DNA from: Sutterella sp.
GTDB taxonomy: Bacteria; Pseudomonadota; Gammaproteobacteria; Burkholderiales; Burkholderiaceae_F
DNA: 43,186 bases
NCBI GenBank assembly: GCA_019418235.1
Contig: DYCH01000017.1
Span: 2,762-45,947, forward strand
Direction of reading: 5' to 3'
Shown: positions 31,633-39,207 of the stretch, piece after piece
Layout of the letters: each line of letters begins with the position of its first letter
How positions within the stretch are numbered: position 1 is the first letter of the stretch
Notes under the pieces: model-generated
The model's input: only the letters and a program-made list of their open reading frames with translations
What the model was told of the DNA's origin: nothing
Databases searched by the model: none
Translations under genes and position numbers: made by a program

Positions 31633-33108
31633 ATGTCTGCTCCAAGTGTCTTAGCTAAGAATCTTCGCACGATTGGTTCTGGGGTTTTTGCAACCCTTAG
31701 AGCCATGGCACAGACGTGGCTTGCGGTTATTCGTAGCCCCTATCGTCGTGCAGCCTTGGGCGGTCTCTTTACGGTTTTACCTATTTCTGTCGGGATTGCT
31801 GCTTACACATTAGGCCCCGATGATGAAGAATATTTGGCACGCGCTTCTCAACGCACCATTGAAACAACGTTACCGATGCCTGCGATTGCCGATCGCATCA
31901 CGCAGGTCACGACCACCCGTGCTTTTGCTACGCACACGACGGTTATTCGTCGCAACGACACGTTGGGTTCCATTTTCTCCCGCTTAGATATCGATGATAA
32001 AGAGGCTTTAAAGTTTGTTCGTCAACAACCTCAAGCCTCCGCCTTATCGAACCCCCGCGAAGGCGTCTACGTTCAGGCTAAAGTTTCTCAAGACAAAAAA
32101 CTTCAGTCCATGAAGATTTTCTTGGAAGCACGTCAACGTGATCAAAAAGACAATGTTGTCTCCATCACGCAACGTGGGGGCAAATTTGTGATTAATTCCA
32201 ACACGTTTGCTTACGAAACGCGTCAAACCATGGCGGGTGGCGTTGTGAAAACCACCCTTTGGGACGCGGCTACTGAAGCGGGCTTACCTGAAAATGTCAC
32301 CGCTCAAATCATGCAAGCGTTTGAGCGCAAATTTAAAGCCGGTTTCCAATTGGGCAACGGTGACGAATTCCGATTGATTTACGAACGCAAGTTCATGGAT
32401 GGTGACTTTGTGCGCAATGGCAAGATTCTTGCCTTGGCACTCACCCATCAAGGTCAAACGATGGAAACCTTCTGGGCCGATGACGGCACGCAAGATGGTG
32501 GCTTCTATGGTCTTGACGGCGAAACGACTCAAATGGCTTTCATTCGAGTGCCTGTTGATGGCGCGCGTGTTACATCAAGCTTTATGCCGATGCGTCGTCA
32601 CCCGGTGACCGGCATTTTGCGTCCGCACTTGGGTACGGACTTTGGTGCAGCCAAGGGCAATAAGATTTATGCGGCCGCTGACGGTGAAATCACGCGTCGT
32701 CGCTTTGACCACGACGGTTATGGTCACTACTTGATCATCACACACGATAGCGATCGCACGTCACTTTATGCTCATATGTCCAAGATTGCCGATGGCATGG
32801 TTGTTGGCAAAAAGGTACGTAAAGGCGATGTGATCGGTTACGTGGGTGCCACGGGTTTGGCAACGGGCCCTCACTTGCATTACGAGCTTCGTATGAACGA
32901 CCGCCAAATTAACCCGTTGAAGGTTAAGTTCCCGGACAAAGACCGTTTAACGAACGAAGAGCTCTACGATCTCTTAGCGCAAGCTCGTCCGCTCACGACG
33001 CGCTTATCGTTAATCAACCGAATTCAATCGGTTAAGCCTCAACCGAAGGCCAGCGTTGTGATCACAACTGAAAACACGCCTTCGAAGGCTCCCTCCAAGG
33101 CTCAATAG
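31633..33108 (+). CDS. M23-family peptidoglycan DD-endopeptidase (MepM-like)
   Basis: This 491-residue envelope protein has an N-terminal membrane anchor (about 37-58, GGLFTVLPISVGIAAYTLGP), an OapA/LysM-like region (about 95-160, TVIRRNDTLGSIFSRLDI), a linker, and a C-terminal LytM/M23 domain (about 315-430). The zinc ligands are in HLGTDFGAAKG and HLHYELR, with SLYAHMSK also present. It is expected to cut peptidoglycan cross-links during growth. In the leader, TAAAAT (31574-31579) is a possible -10 and lies in a GGTAAAA/TTTTACC dyad (31572-31599). anmK follows after three bases, so cell-wall cutting and recycling are co-expressed. Confidence 0.93.
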   Translation: MSAPSVLAKNLRTIGSGVFATLRAMAQTWLAVIRSPYRRAALGGLFTVLPISVGIAAYTLGPDDEEYLARASQRTIETTLPMPAIADRITQVTTTRAFATHTTVIRRNDTLGSIFSRLDIDDKEALKFVRQQPQASALSNPREGVYVQAKVSQDKKLQSMKIFLEARQRDQKDNVVSITQRGGKFVINSNTFAYETRQTMAGGVVKTTLWDAATEAGLPENVTAQIMQAFERKFKAGFQLGNGDEFRLIYERKFMDGDFVRNGKILALALTHQGQTMETFWADDGTQDGGFYGLDGETTQMAFIRVPVDGARVTSSFMPMRRHPVTGILRPHLGTDFGAAKGNKIYAAADGEITRRRFDHDGYGHYLIITHDSDRTSLYAHMSKIADGMVVGKKVRKGDVIGYVGATGLATGPHLHYELRMNDRQINPLKVKFPDKDRLTNEELYDLLAQARPLTTRLSLINRIQSVKPQPKASVVITTENTPSKAPSKAQ

Positions 33109-33111
33109 CAT

Positions 33112-34203
33112 ATGAGTTCCAAGATTTGTATCGGCATCATGTCTGGCACAAGCCTCGATGGTGCCGATGCCGTGGCTTGCGCATTTGAAGACGACAAAAT
33201 CCAATTCTTAGGTCACAGTAACCTTGCTTTTGACGCTTCATTGAAAAAAGACCTTGAGACTCTTTTATCGCCCGGCGAGAATGAAATCGAACGGATGGGC
33301 TCGACCGGTATTCGATTGGCACACGTCTATGCTGAGGTCACGCACAAGCTTTTAAAGACGCTTCAACTCACTGCAGACGATATTGATGCCATTGGCGTTC
33401 ACGGTCAAACGATTCGTCATTGTCCGCAAGAGCATTTCACTGTTCAACTCAATAACCCGGCTTTAGTAGCTGAACTCACAGGGATAGACGCCATCGCCGA
33501 CTTTCGCTCTCGTGATATGGCAGCAGGCGGCGAAGGCGCTCCTTTGGTGCCAGCTTTTCATCAAGCGATTTTTGCAGGAGACACACCGCGCGCCATCGTA
33601 AACATCGGTGGCATTGCCAATGTGAGTTTTTTGACAAAAGAGGCCGTCACAGGCTTTGACTGTGGCCCAGGCAATACGCTTTTAGATACGTGGTGCATGC
33701 AACATAAAGGCATGCCTTTTGATCGGGATGGAGCGTGGGCTGCAACGGGTAAAATTAATCACACGCTTTTAGATGCGCTTTTTACCGATCCCTATTTCAC
33801 ACGCCAACCGCCCAAAAGCACAGGACGTGAGTATTTCCATTTAGAGTGGATAAGAAAACGTTATCCTGCAATTGATGGTTTAGCACCCGAAGACGTTGAA
33901 CGCACGCTCGTTAAACTCACAGCGATGGGTATTGGTGAAGCGATTGCCCAATCGTCACCCAATATCAAAGACCTCTTTATCTGTGGTGGCGGGGCTTTTA
34001 ATCCCCTCATTCTCAGTGACCTGAAAGAAGCAGGGGTTAATGTCAAAACAACAGAAGTTTTGGGTGTGCATCCTATGCATGTGGAGTCCATGGCATTTGC
34101 TTGGTTGGCTCATTGCTTCTTAGTCAGAAAAGCCGGTAATCTGCCTGCGGTCACGCACGCAAAAGGCCCTCGCATTTTAGGGGCGCTTTATCCGGCGTAC
34201 TAA
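33112..34203 (+). CDS. anmK: Anhydro-N-acetylmuramic acid kinase
   Basis: AnmK opens and phosphorylates 1,6-anhydro-MurNAc from recycled cell wall. The 363-residue sugar kinase has GIMSGTSLDGADAVA (8-22), GVHGQTIRH, the NIGGIANVSFL loop and DCGPGNTLLDTWC. An ATP-binding LFICGGGAFNPLIL segment is near the C-terminus. In many betaproteobacteria the order is M23 peptidase, anmK, erpA; here the AlbA_2 gene and its repeats stand between anmK and erpA. Confidence 0.96.
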   Translation: MSSKICIGIMSGTSLDGADAVACAFEDDKIQFLGHSNLAFDASLKKDLETLLSPGENEIERMGSTGIRLAHVYAEVTHKLLKTLQLTADDIDAIGVHGQTIRHCPQEHFTVQLNNPALVAELTGIDAIADFRSRDMAAGGEGAPLVPAFHQAIFAGDTPRAIVNIGGIANVSFLTKEAVTGFDCGPGNTLLDTWCMQHKGMPFDRDGAWAATGKINHTLLDALFTDPYFTRQPPKSTGREYFHLEWIRKRYPAIDGLAPEDVERTLVKLTAMGIGEAIAQSSPNIKDLFICGGGAFNPLILSDLKEAGVNVKTTEVLGVHPMHVESMAFAWLAHCFLVRKAGNLPAVTHAKGPRILGALYPAY

Positions 34204-34237
34204 TATTTCGTAGCCGACTTTTTGTCTAGCAATTCTT

Positions 34238-34288
34238 ACTTGCTTTTCACTTGCTTGTCACTTGCTTGTCACTTGCTTGTCACTTGCT
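34238..34288 (+). repeat. ACTTGCT array A: five copies at 11-bp period
   Basis: ACTTGCT starts at 34238, 34249, 34260, 34271 and 34282, always exactly 11 bases apart, so all copies face the same side of the helix. The inter-copy sequence is mostly TGTC or TTTC. Confidence 0.95.
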
Positions 34289-34304
34289 AAATTTATGATA
34301 AAAT
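34277..34304 (+). promoter_or_regulatory. Candidate promoter of the AlbA_2 gene, built into array A
   Basis: TTGTCA (34277-34282), formed by the junction of the last two repeats, stands 16 bases before TAAAAT (34299-34304), which has an extended TGA before it. Array A therefore overlaps the -35 region and array B falls in the transcribed leader. Confidence 0.5.
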
Positions 34305-34370
34305 TTAAGAAAAAGAAAACAAGAAAATGACAAGTATTTGTTTATAAAGGGTTTTATTACAACTACTCCT

Positions 34371-34399
34371 ACTTGCTTGCCACTTGCTTCTTACTTGCT
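34371..34399 (+). repeat. ACTTGCT array B: three copies at 11-bp period
   Basis: Copies start at 34371, 34382 and 34393. The first lies 89 bases after the last copy of array A, close to eight repeat periods. The array ends 41 bases before the AlbA_2 gene start. Confidence 0.95.
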
Positions 34400-34440
34400 T
34401 GACTCGATTCCAAGATAGCTTTCAAACTAGGATTTGAACC

Positions 34441-35886
34441 ATGGATAACATTCGCTTAGTACAAGAAATAATTTCTCTTCCCAACGAAACACAATGGGTT
34501 GAATTTAAACACAGTAATTTTGATCCTGACATGATTGGTCAAGATATTAGTGCATTAGCCAATGGCGCCGCTCTTTGTGAACGTGAAACGGCTTATATGG
34601 TTTGGGGAGTCGATGATAAATCTCATGAAATTATCGGGACCCGTCTTAGTGAGTTTTCTAAAACCTGTGGTAATCAGGAATTAGGCGCATGGTTGCGCCA
34701 ACTTTTAAGTAAAAATGCTGAATTTGAATTTGAAGAACTCGAAATTGATGGAAAAGCATTAGTGTTATTAACGATTGCCAAAGCCAAGGCCTACCCTGTC
34801 TCATTTAAAAAAGAAAGTTATATTCGTAACGGTTCTTACACTAAGCGCTTAGGAGAGTTCCCTAATTTAGAAGCACAATTGTGGGATAAACTTCGCAATA
34901 CGAACTATGAAAAATCTCCTGCCAAATCAGATTTGTTGGAGAGTCAAATATCTGAACTCTTGGACTATGACCAATACTTCGTATTAAGTCAAAAAAAACG
35001 ACCTCAATCCTACACAGAGCATTTAAATTACTTAGAAAATGACGGCGTTATTTTTAAACAAGATAACGGACTCTTTTCGATTACTCGATTAGGGGCGTTG
35101 CTCTTTGCCAGAGACTTTCAGGAATTTCCCGACATACGCAGAAAAGCACTTCGCTTAGCCATTTTTCAAAGCGACACGAAATTGTCTTTGTTAAGGGAAA
35201 TCACTTTTGAGGAAGGTTATATCTCCGCTTTTCAACGTGTTCTTGACGTACTCAAAGGCGTAATTCCTGTCACTGAAGTATTTGAAGGAGCAGAGCGCAA
35301 AGAAAAAACTGCTTATCCTGAAATTGCAATCCGCGAAGCAATTGCCAATGCTCTTATTCACCAAGACTTTACAATCAATGGTACGGGTCCCGTTATTGAG
35401 GTATTCGCTACGAAAATCGTCATTAGCAACCCAGGATGTCCTCTTATCGACCCCGTTCGAATCATTGATATGTCTCCCCGCACTCGCAATGAGAAACTGG
35501 CAACGCTAATGCGAAGAATGCACCAATGCGAAGAGTTGGGAACCGGTTGGGACAAAATTGCTTATTGGTGTGAAAAATTCCAATTACCAGCGCCAAGCAT
35601 TGAAACCATTAATGACGACACTCGAGTTACGCTCTACACAAAACGACCTTTTGCTCAGATTCCTCCTGAGCACAAGAAATGGGCTTGTTACCTTCATGCC
35701 TGTATGTGCTACGAAGAAGGGAAAGGACTAACAAATACGTCATTGCGCGAAAGATTCGGCTTGTCCAGTTCAGCCTCGGCGATGATTTCCCGATTGATTA
35801 AAGAAACTCTAGAAGCGGGACAAATTAAACCCTTGGATCCCAAAGCATCGCCACGCTACATGCAATACGTCCCCTATTGGGCTTAG
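34441..35886 (+). CDS. Schlafen-type AlbA_2 / HATPase_c_4 protein (COG2865)
   Basis: This 481-residue protein has an N-terminal AlbA_2 (Schlafen) domain (about 10-150: NETQWVEFKHS, ISALANGAAL, AYMVWGVDDKSHEIIGT, YIRNGSYTKRL), a middle region, a HATPase_c_4 domain (about 285-345: YPEIAIREAIANALIHQDFTING) and a C-terminal winged helix (about 420-475). Glu16, Glu21 and Asp58/59 have the spacing of the Glu-Glu-Asp triad of animal Schlafen nucleases as I recall it, so RNA cleavage is possible; DNA binding and gene regulation is the other view of this family. AGGAT lies eight bases before the ATG. It sits alone, surrounded by four ACTTGCT arrays, between anmK and erpA. Role not established. Confidence 0.87.
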   Translation: MDNIRLVQEIISLPNETQWVEFKHSNFDPDMIGQDISALANGAALCERETAYMVWGVDDKSHEIIGTRLSEFSKTCGNQELGAWLRQLLSKNAEFEFEELEIDGKALVLLTIAKAKAYPVSFKKESYIRNGSYTKRLGEFPNLEAQLWDKLRNTNYEKSPAKSDLLESQISELLDYDQYFVLSQKKRPQSYTEHLNYLENDGVIFKQDNGLFSITRLGALLFARDFQEFPDIRRKALRLAIFQSDTKLSLLREITFEEGYISAFQRVLDVLKGVIPVTEVFEGAERKEKTAYPEIAIREAIANALIHQDFTINGTGPVIEVFATKIVISNPGCPLIDPVRIIDMSPRTRNEKLATLMRRMHQCEELGTGWDKIAYWCEKFQLPAPSIETINDDTRVTLYTKRPFAQIPPEHKKWACYLHACMCYEEGKGLTNTSLRERFGLSSSASAMISRLIKETLEAGQIKPLDPKASPRYMQYVPYWA

Positions 35887-35892
35887 AATTTC

Positions 35893-35921
35893 ACTTGCTG
35901 TCCACTTGCTTTTCACTTGCC
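35893..35921 (+). repeat. ACTTGCT array C: three copies at 11-bp period
   Basis: Copies start at 35893, 35904 and 35915 (the last reads ACTTGCC). The array begins seven bases after the AlbA_2 gene stop and has the same orientation as arrays A and B. Confidence 0.93.
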
Positions 35922-35989
35922 TGACAAATTCTTTTTTGCCATGCAATTCTATTAACCTCTTGTTTTTAAAAGCTTTTTTAAATATTTTC

Positions 35990-36018
35990 ACTTGCTTCTT
36001 ACTTGCTTCTTACTTGCT
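35990..36018 (+). repeat. ACTTGCT array D: three copies at 11-bp period
   Basis: Copies start at 35990, 36001 and 36012, with CTTCTT-type fillers as in array B. Between C and D is an A/T-rich stretch without a gene. Array D ends about 30 bases before the erpA terminator. Confidence 0.95.
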
Positions 36019-36046
36019 TAGCTTCTATTTTTCAGTTATTTCAAAT

Positions 36047-36089
36047 ACAAAAACGGCCTGATTTCCCCAAAATAGAAACCAAGCCGTCA
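36047..36089 (-). terminator. Probable terminator of erpA
   Basis: On the minus strand ACGGC-TTGGTTTC pairs with GAAATCAGGCCGT through about 13 positions including wobbles, then runs into TTTTTG. It is about 45 bases past the erpA stop. Confidence 0.65.
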
Positions 36090-36132
36090 ATGGTTGTCCC
36101 TGCCCAAAGAGCAAAGATTTAAAAATTATTTT

Positions 36133-36489
36133 CTAGACCGAGAAGGAAGAACCACAACCGCAGGTGGTCACAGCATTCGGGTTACGAATAACGAATTGAG
36201 CACCCGTCAAATCTTCCTTAAAGTCGATTTCAGCGCCCACCAAATATTGGTAGCTCAAAGAGTCAATCAAAAGCATCACGCCATCTTTGACCATTTGGGC
36301 ATCGTCATCGTTAACGGTTTCATCAAATTGGAAACCGTATTGGAAACCGGCACAGCCACCGCCTTGCACAAAGACGCGCAACTTTAATTGATCATTACCT
36401 TCTTCTTCAATCAAGCTTTTAACTTTAGCAACAGCAGCATCCGTGAAATGAATCGGTTCCGGTGCCAACAATTCTTCGTTTTCTTGCAT
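36133..36489 (-). CDS. erpA: A-type iron-sulfur cluster insertion protein ErpA
   Basis: ErpA carries Fe-S clusters to target enzymes. The 118-residue protein has the three conserved cysteines: one in GGGCAGFQYGF and two in TTCGCGSSFSV at the C-terminus. PIHFTDAAVAKVKSLIEEEG is the usual start of the fold. I use the ATG at 36489, with AAGG seven bases upstream, not the TTG at 36495. A good sigma-70-like promoter with an overlapping dyad lies upstream. Confidence 0.95.
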   Translation of the reverse strand: MQENEELLAPEPIHFTDAAVAKVKSLIEEEGNDQLKLRVFVQGGGCAGFQYGFQFDETVNDDDAQMVKDGVMLLIDSLSYQYLVGAEIDFKEDLTGAQFVIRNPNAVTTCGCGSSFSV

Positions 36490-36525
36490 GATCAATCCTT
36501 AAAACTTTCAAGTAGTGAAGAGTGG

Positions 36526-36553
36526 ATTATACGGCCTCTTTTGCACCTTGCAA
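36526..36553 (-). promoter_or_regulatory. Sigma-70-type promoter of erpA
   Basis: On the minus strand TTGCAA (36553-36548), 16 bases and TATAAT (36531-36526) form a strong promoter whose predicted start is about 30 bases before the erpA ATG. Confidence 0.65.
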
Positions 36554-36558
36554 AAGAG
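36536..36558. promoter_or_regulatory. 9-bp perfect dyad over the erpA -35 region
   Basis: CTCTTTTGC (36536-36544) and GCAAAAGAG (36550-36558) are exact inverted repeats with a five-base centre. The site covers the erpA -35 and spacer and lies between two divergent genes, as expected for a repressor operator. It does not look like an IscR site. Confidence 0.55.
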
Positions 36559-36634
36559 AAAAATTGTCAAAAATCGTGATGAAACATGCGCATTGCCTTT
36601 AAAATATGGAGAGTTAGCATTTAAGAGATTTATT

Positions 36635-37567
36635 GTGCCCACCGGTTTATTTTCACACCGTTCGTGTTTTGAACACATCACTGACGAACGCAGCCCCGAG
36701 TCCCCTCTTCGGATCGAGTCCATTGAGGAACGCTTGGTTGCAAGCGGTCTTTATCAAGCTTTTAAACATATTGAAAGTCAACGCCAAGCAACGGACGCTG
36801 ATATTTTGCGCGCGCACGATGAATCCTATTTAACGCTCGTTAAAAACAAAGTCCCCAAGACCGAAGGGGAAATGGCCTACATCTGCGAAGACACGGCCCT
36901 TTGTTCCGGTTCATTAAACGCCGCCCTTCAATCCGCCGGTTGCGTCTTGGATGCCGTTGATACGGTCACAAACAACAAACTTCGCAATGCCTTTTGCATG
37001 GTGCGCCCCCCGGGACACCACGCTCACCGAAACGGTGCTGGTGGCTTTTGCATCTTTAATAACGTTGCTATTGCCGCTCTTTATGCCATTGAGGTCTTAA
37101 AACTCAATAGCATTGTCATTATTGACTTTGATGCTCACCACGGCGACGGCACGGAAGACATCGTTAAAAATCACCCCAAAATTGAATTCTTCTCGTTATT
37201 TCAAGAAGGAATCTTTCCGCATGTGGGCGGTGGGTTTTCAGCCCCTAATATTCATAATGAGGCTTTATCTTCGGGCGCTACGGGCGATGAAGCGTGCGAA
37301 ATTATCCGCAATGTTTGGGCGCCGATCATTGAAAAGAAAAAACCTGAACTCATTTTGATTTCAGCGGGCTTTGACGGGCACGCCAATGAAGTGATGGCAC
37401 AACTGGATTTCTCAGACTTGGATTTTGCTCACATCACGCGCGTCATTGATGACATTGCCCACGTGGTCTGCGACGGACGCATTGTGAGCGTCTTAGAAGG
37501 GGGCTACGAATGCCGCTCTTTGGCCCGCTCGGTTGTCGCCCATATTCGCACCTTAGCTCACCTCTGA
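36635..37567 (+). CDS. Histone-deacetylase-family zinc deacylase (AcuC/acetylpolyamine amidohydrolase-like)
   Basis: This 310-residue zinc hydrolase removes acyl groups from amines; bacterial relatives act on acetylpolyamines, acetoin-related or protein substrates. It shows MVRPPGHHAHRNGAGGFCIF (His pair and Gly-rich loop), IDFDAHHGDGTED (zinc Asp and His), SAGFDGHANE (second zinc Asp) and LEGGYE. The family normally starts just before TGLFSH. In frame this corresponds to a GTG at 36635 with AAGAGA nearby; the ATG at 36515 would add 40 residues through the erpA promoter and is unlikely. The transporter gene follows after 13 bases, probably in one operon. Confidence 0.9.
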   Translation: MPTGLFSHRSCFEHITDERSPESPLRIESIEERLVASGLYQAFKHIESQRQATDADILRAHDESYLTLVKNKVPKTEGEMAYICEDTALCSGSLNAALQSAGCVLDAVDTVTNNKLRNAFCMVRPPGHHAHRNGAGGFCIFNNVAIAALYAIEVLKLNSIVIIDFDAHHGDGTEDIVKNHPKIEFFSLFQEGIFPHVGGGFSAPNIHNEALSSGATGDEACEIIRNVWAPIIEKKKPELILISAGFDGHANEVMAQLDFSDLDFAHITRVIDDIAHVVCDGRIVSVLEGGYECRSLARSVVAHIRTLAHL

Positions 37568-37580
37568 TACTGGAGCCCTC

Positions 37581-38864
37581 ATGGAGTTTTTCTCATCTGC
37601 TCACCTCAAAGACGGTGTCACCAAAAAAGAAATTTGGGCATGGTCTGCGTTTGACTTTGCTAATTCCGGTTACACCACCGTGGTTTTGACTGCTGTCTTT
37701 AATGCTTACTTTGTGGGGGTGGTCTGTGGAAACGCCTCTTGGGGCACACTTTTGTGGACGTCTGTGATTGCAGCAAGCAACATTCTCTCAATCGTTTTGA
37801 TGCCCTTTATCGGAGCTGCTACCGACTTAAAAGCCAATAAAAAGTTCTGGGTTATCTTGATGAGTCTTTTGTGCATCTTAGGCACCCTCGGTCTTTACTT
37901 CACCCATGAAGGAACGATTCTTTTAGCCATTGCCATGGTCATTATCAGTAACTTTGGCTATAACGTGGGCGAAACGCTCAATTCGGCCTTTTTACCGGAA
38001 CTCGCCAACGATGACTCCCTAGGCAAAGTCTCCGGCTGGGGTTGGAGCTTTGGCTATTGTGGTGGTCTTTTAACCCTGGGAATCAGTTTAGCCATCGTGA
38101 GCATGATGCAAAGTGGCGGCGCCGGTGCTGAGGATTACGTTCCCTACACAATGCTCGTGACGGCCATCGTCTTTATCATTGCCGCTGCACCCTTGGCGCT
38201 TTGGTTAAAGGAACGTGCAACGCCTCGCTCTCAGGCGCGTTTTATGACGTTGGTTAAAGAGTCTCAAGCCTCTTTGGTTCAAACATTTAAGTCACTTCCG
38301 CAACACAGAAATTTCGCCTTTTTGGTTTCTAGCGGCCTCTTTTTCCAAGCAGGCATCGCCGTTGTTGTAACGCTTGCTGCGATCTACGCCAACCAAGTGA
38401 TGGGCTTTTCGGAAGCCGAAACCATTTTCATGGTGCTCTTGGTCAATATCACGGCCGCGATCGGTGCCTTTGCTTTTGGCTACGTTGAAGACAGAATCGG
38501 CCACAAATACGCCTTGATGCTCACGTTGGTTGTTTGGCTTGCCATGATTGGCGTTGGTTACTACGCTCAAACCAAACCGGTTTTCTGGATTGCCGCCAAT
38601 TTAGCCGGTATTGCCATGGGTTCGAGTCAATCCGCAGGTCGCGCATTGGTGGGTGCCTTGGCTCCTAAAGAGCAATGCGCTGCCTTTTATTCATTCTGGA
38701 ACATGGCCCTATGGGTTGCCAATATCATTGGCCCGATGACCTACGGGACGCTCACTTGGGTCACAAATAATGACCATCGTTTTGCCCTATTGATGACGGG
38801 TCTTTTCTTTGTGATTGGGTTAGTGCTTTTGGTCCCAATTCAGTTGAAAAAGAAAACACAATAA
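37581..38864 (+). CDS. MFS transporter, UMF1/Atg22-like family
   Basis: This 427-residue protein with about 12 membrane segments belongs to the Atg22-like (UMF1) branch of the major facilitator superfamily. Typical traits are the EIWAWSAFDFANSGYTTVVLT start (about 17-37), FIGAATDLKANKK in the first cytoplasmic loop and an NVGETLNSAFLPELA stretch. The substrate is unknown; amino-acid efflux is one proposal for the family. It follows the deacylase closely, so the pair may process and move an acylated amine, which is only an inference. Confidence 0.9.
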   Translation: MEFFSSAHLKDGVTKKEIWAWSAFDFANSGYTTVVLTAVFNAYFVGVVCGNASWGTLLWTSVIAASNILSIVLMPFIGAATDLKANKKFWVILMSLLCILGTLGLYFTHEGTILLAIAMVIISNFGYNVGETLNSAFLPELANDDSLGKVSGWGWSFGYCGGLLTLGISLAIVSMMQSGGAGAEDYVPYTMLVTAIVFIIAAAPLALWLKERATPRSQARFMTLVKESQASLVQTFKSLPQHRNFAFLVSSGLFFQAGIAVVVTLAAIYANQVMGFSEAETIFMVLLVNITAAIGAFAFGYVEDRIGHKYALMLTLVVWLAMIGVGYYAQTKPVFWIAANLAGIAMGSSQSAGRALVGALAPKEQCAAFYSFWNMALWVANIIGPMTYGTLTWVTNNDHRFALLMTGLFFVIGLVLLVPIQLKKKTQ

Positions 38865-38865
38865 G

Positions 38866-38915
38866 TGATAAAATATTAGTAATTAATAGCGTTTTTCTTC
38901 ATTAATTACTAATAT
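38866..38915 (+). promoter_or_regulatory. Promoter and 15-bp perfect inverted-repeat operator of the XRE-hipA pair
   Basis: TGATAAAAT (38866-38874) is an extended -10, with TTGAAA at 38844-38849 as a distant -35. ATATTAGTAATTAAT (38873-38887) and ATTAATTACTAATAT (38901-38915) are exact reverse complements with a 13-base spacer. The left arm covers the expected transcription start and the right arm covers the first ATG. Confidence 0.75.
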
Positions 38916-39207
38916 GAGCGCAATTAGCAATCTCAAACCGCCCAAGGATATTCGCATGGAAATCGCGGAGCGATTTCGCGAAGTGAGGCTCGATCAAAAC
39001 ATCACACAAGAGGCGCTTGCCAAGCACACGGGCGTCTCTTTGGGGTCGCTTAGACGATTTGAAAGCGAAGGCGAAATATCTCTTAAAAACCTCGTGAATT
39101 TGGCGATTGGTCTTAACCGTGCTCAAGACTTCGATGATGTCTTTAAGCTCGGAAGTCGCATTGACTTGTTTGCCCTTCCTACTAAAACTCGCAAGAGGGC
39201 TTCATGA
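38914..39207 (+). CDS. XRE-family antitoxin/repressor (HipB-like)
   Basis: The 97-residue protein has one XRE helix-turn-helix domain (about 17-75: IAERFREVRLDQNITQEALAKHTGVSLGSLRRFES). It should bind the inverted repeat at its own start and neutralise HipA. The first ATG (38914) lies inside the operator and has no ribosome site. The ATG at 38956 has AAGGA seven bases upstream and would give 83 residues while keeping the whole domain, so it may be the true start. Its stop overlaps the hipA ATG (ATGA), showing translational coupling. Confidence 0.9.
   Translation: MSAISNLKPPKDIRMEIAERFREVRLDQNITQEALAKHTGVSLGSLRRFESEGEISLKNLVNLAIGLNRAQDFDDVFKLGSRIDLFALPTKTRKRAS

Noticed and set aside
34238..36018. 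ACTTGCT arrays as a CRISPR
   Set aside because: The period is 11 bp with no unique spacers of 30 bp or so, and no cas gene is near.
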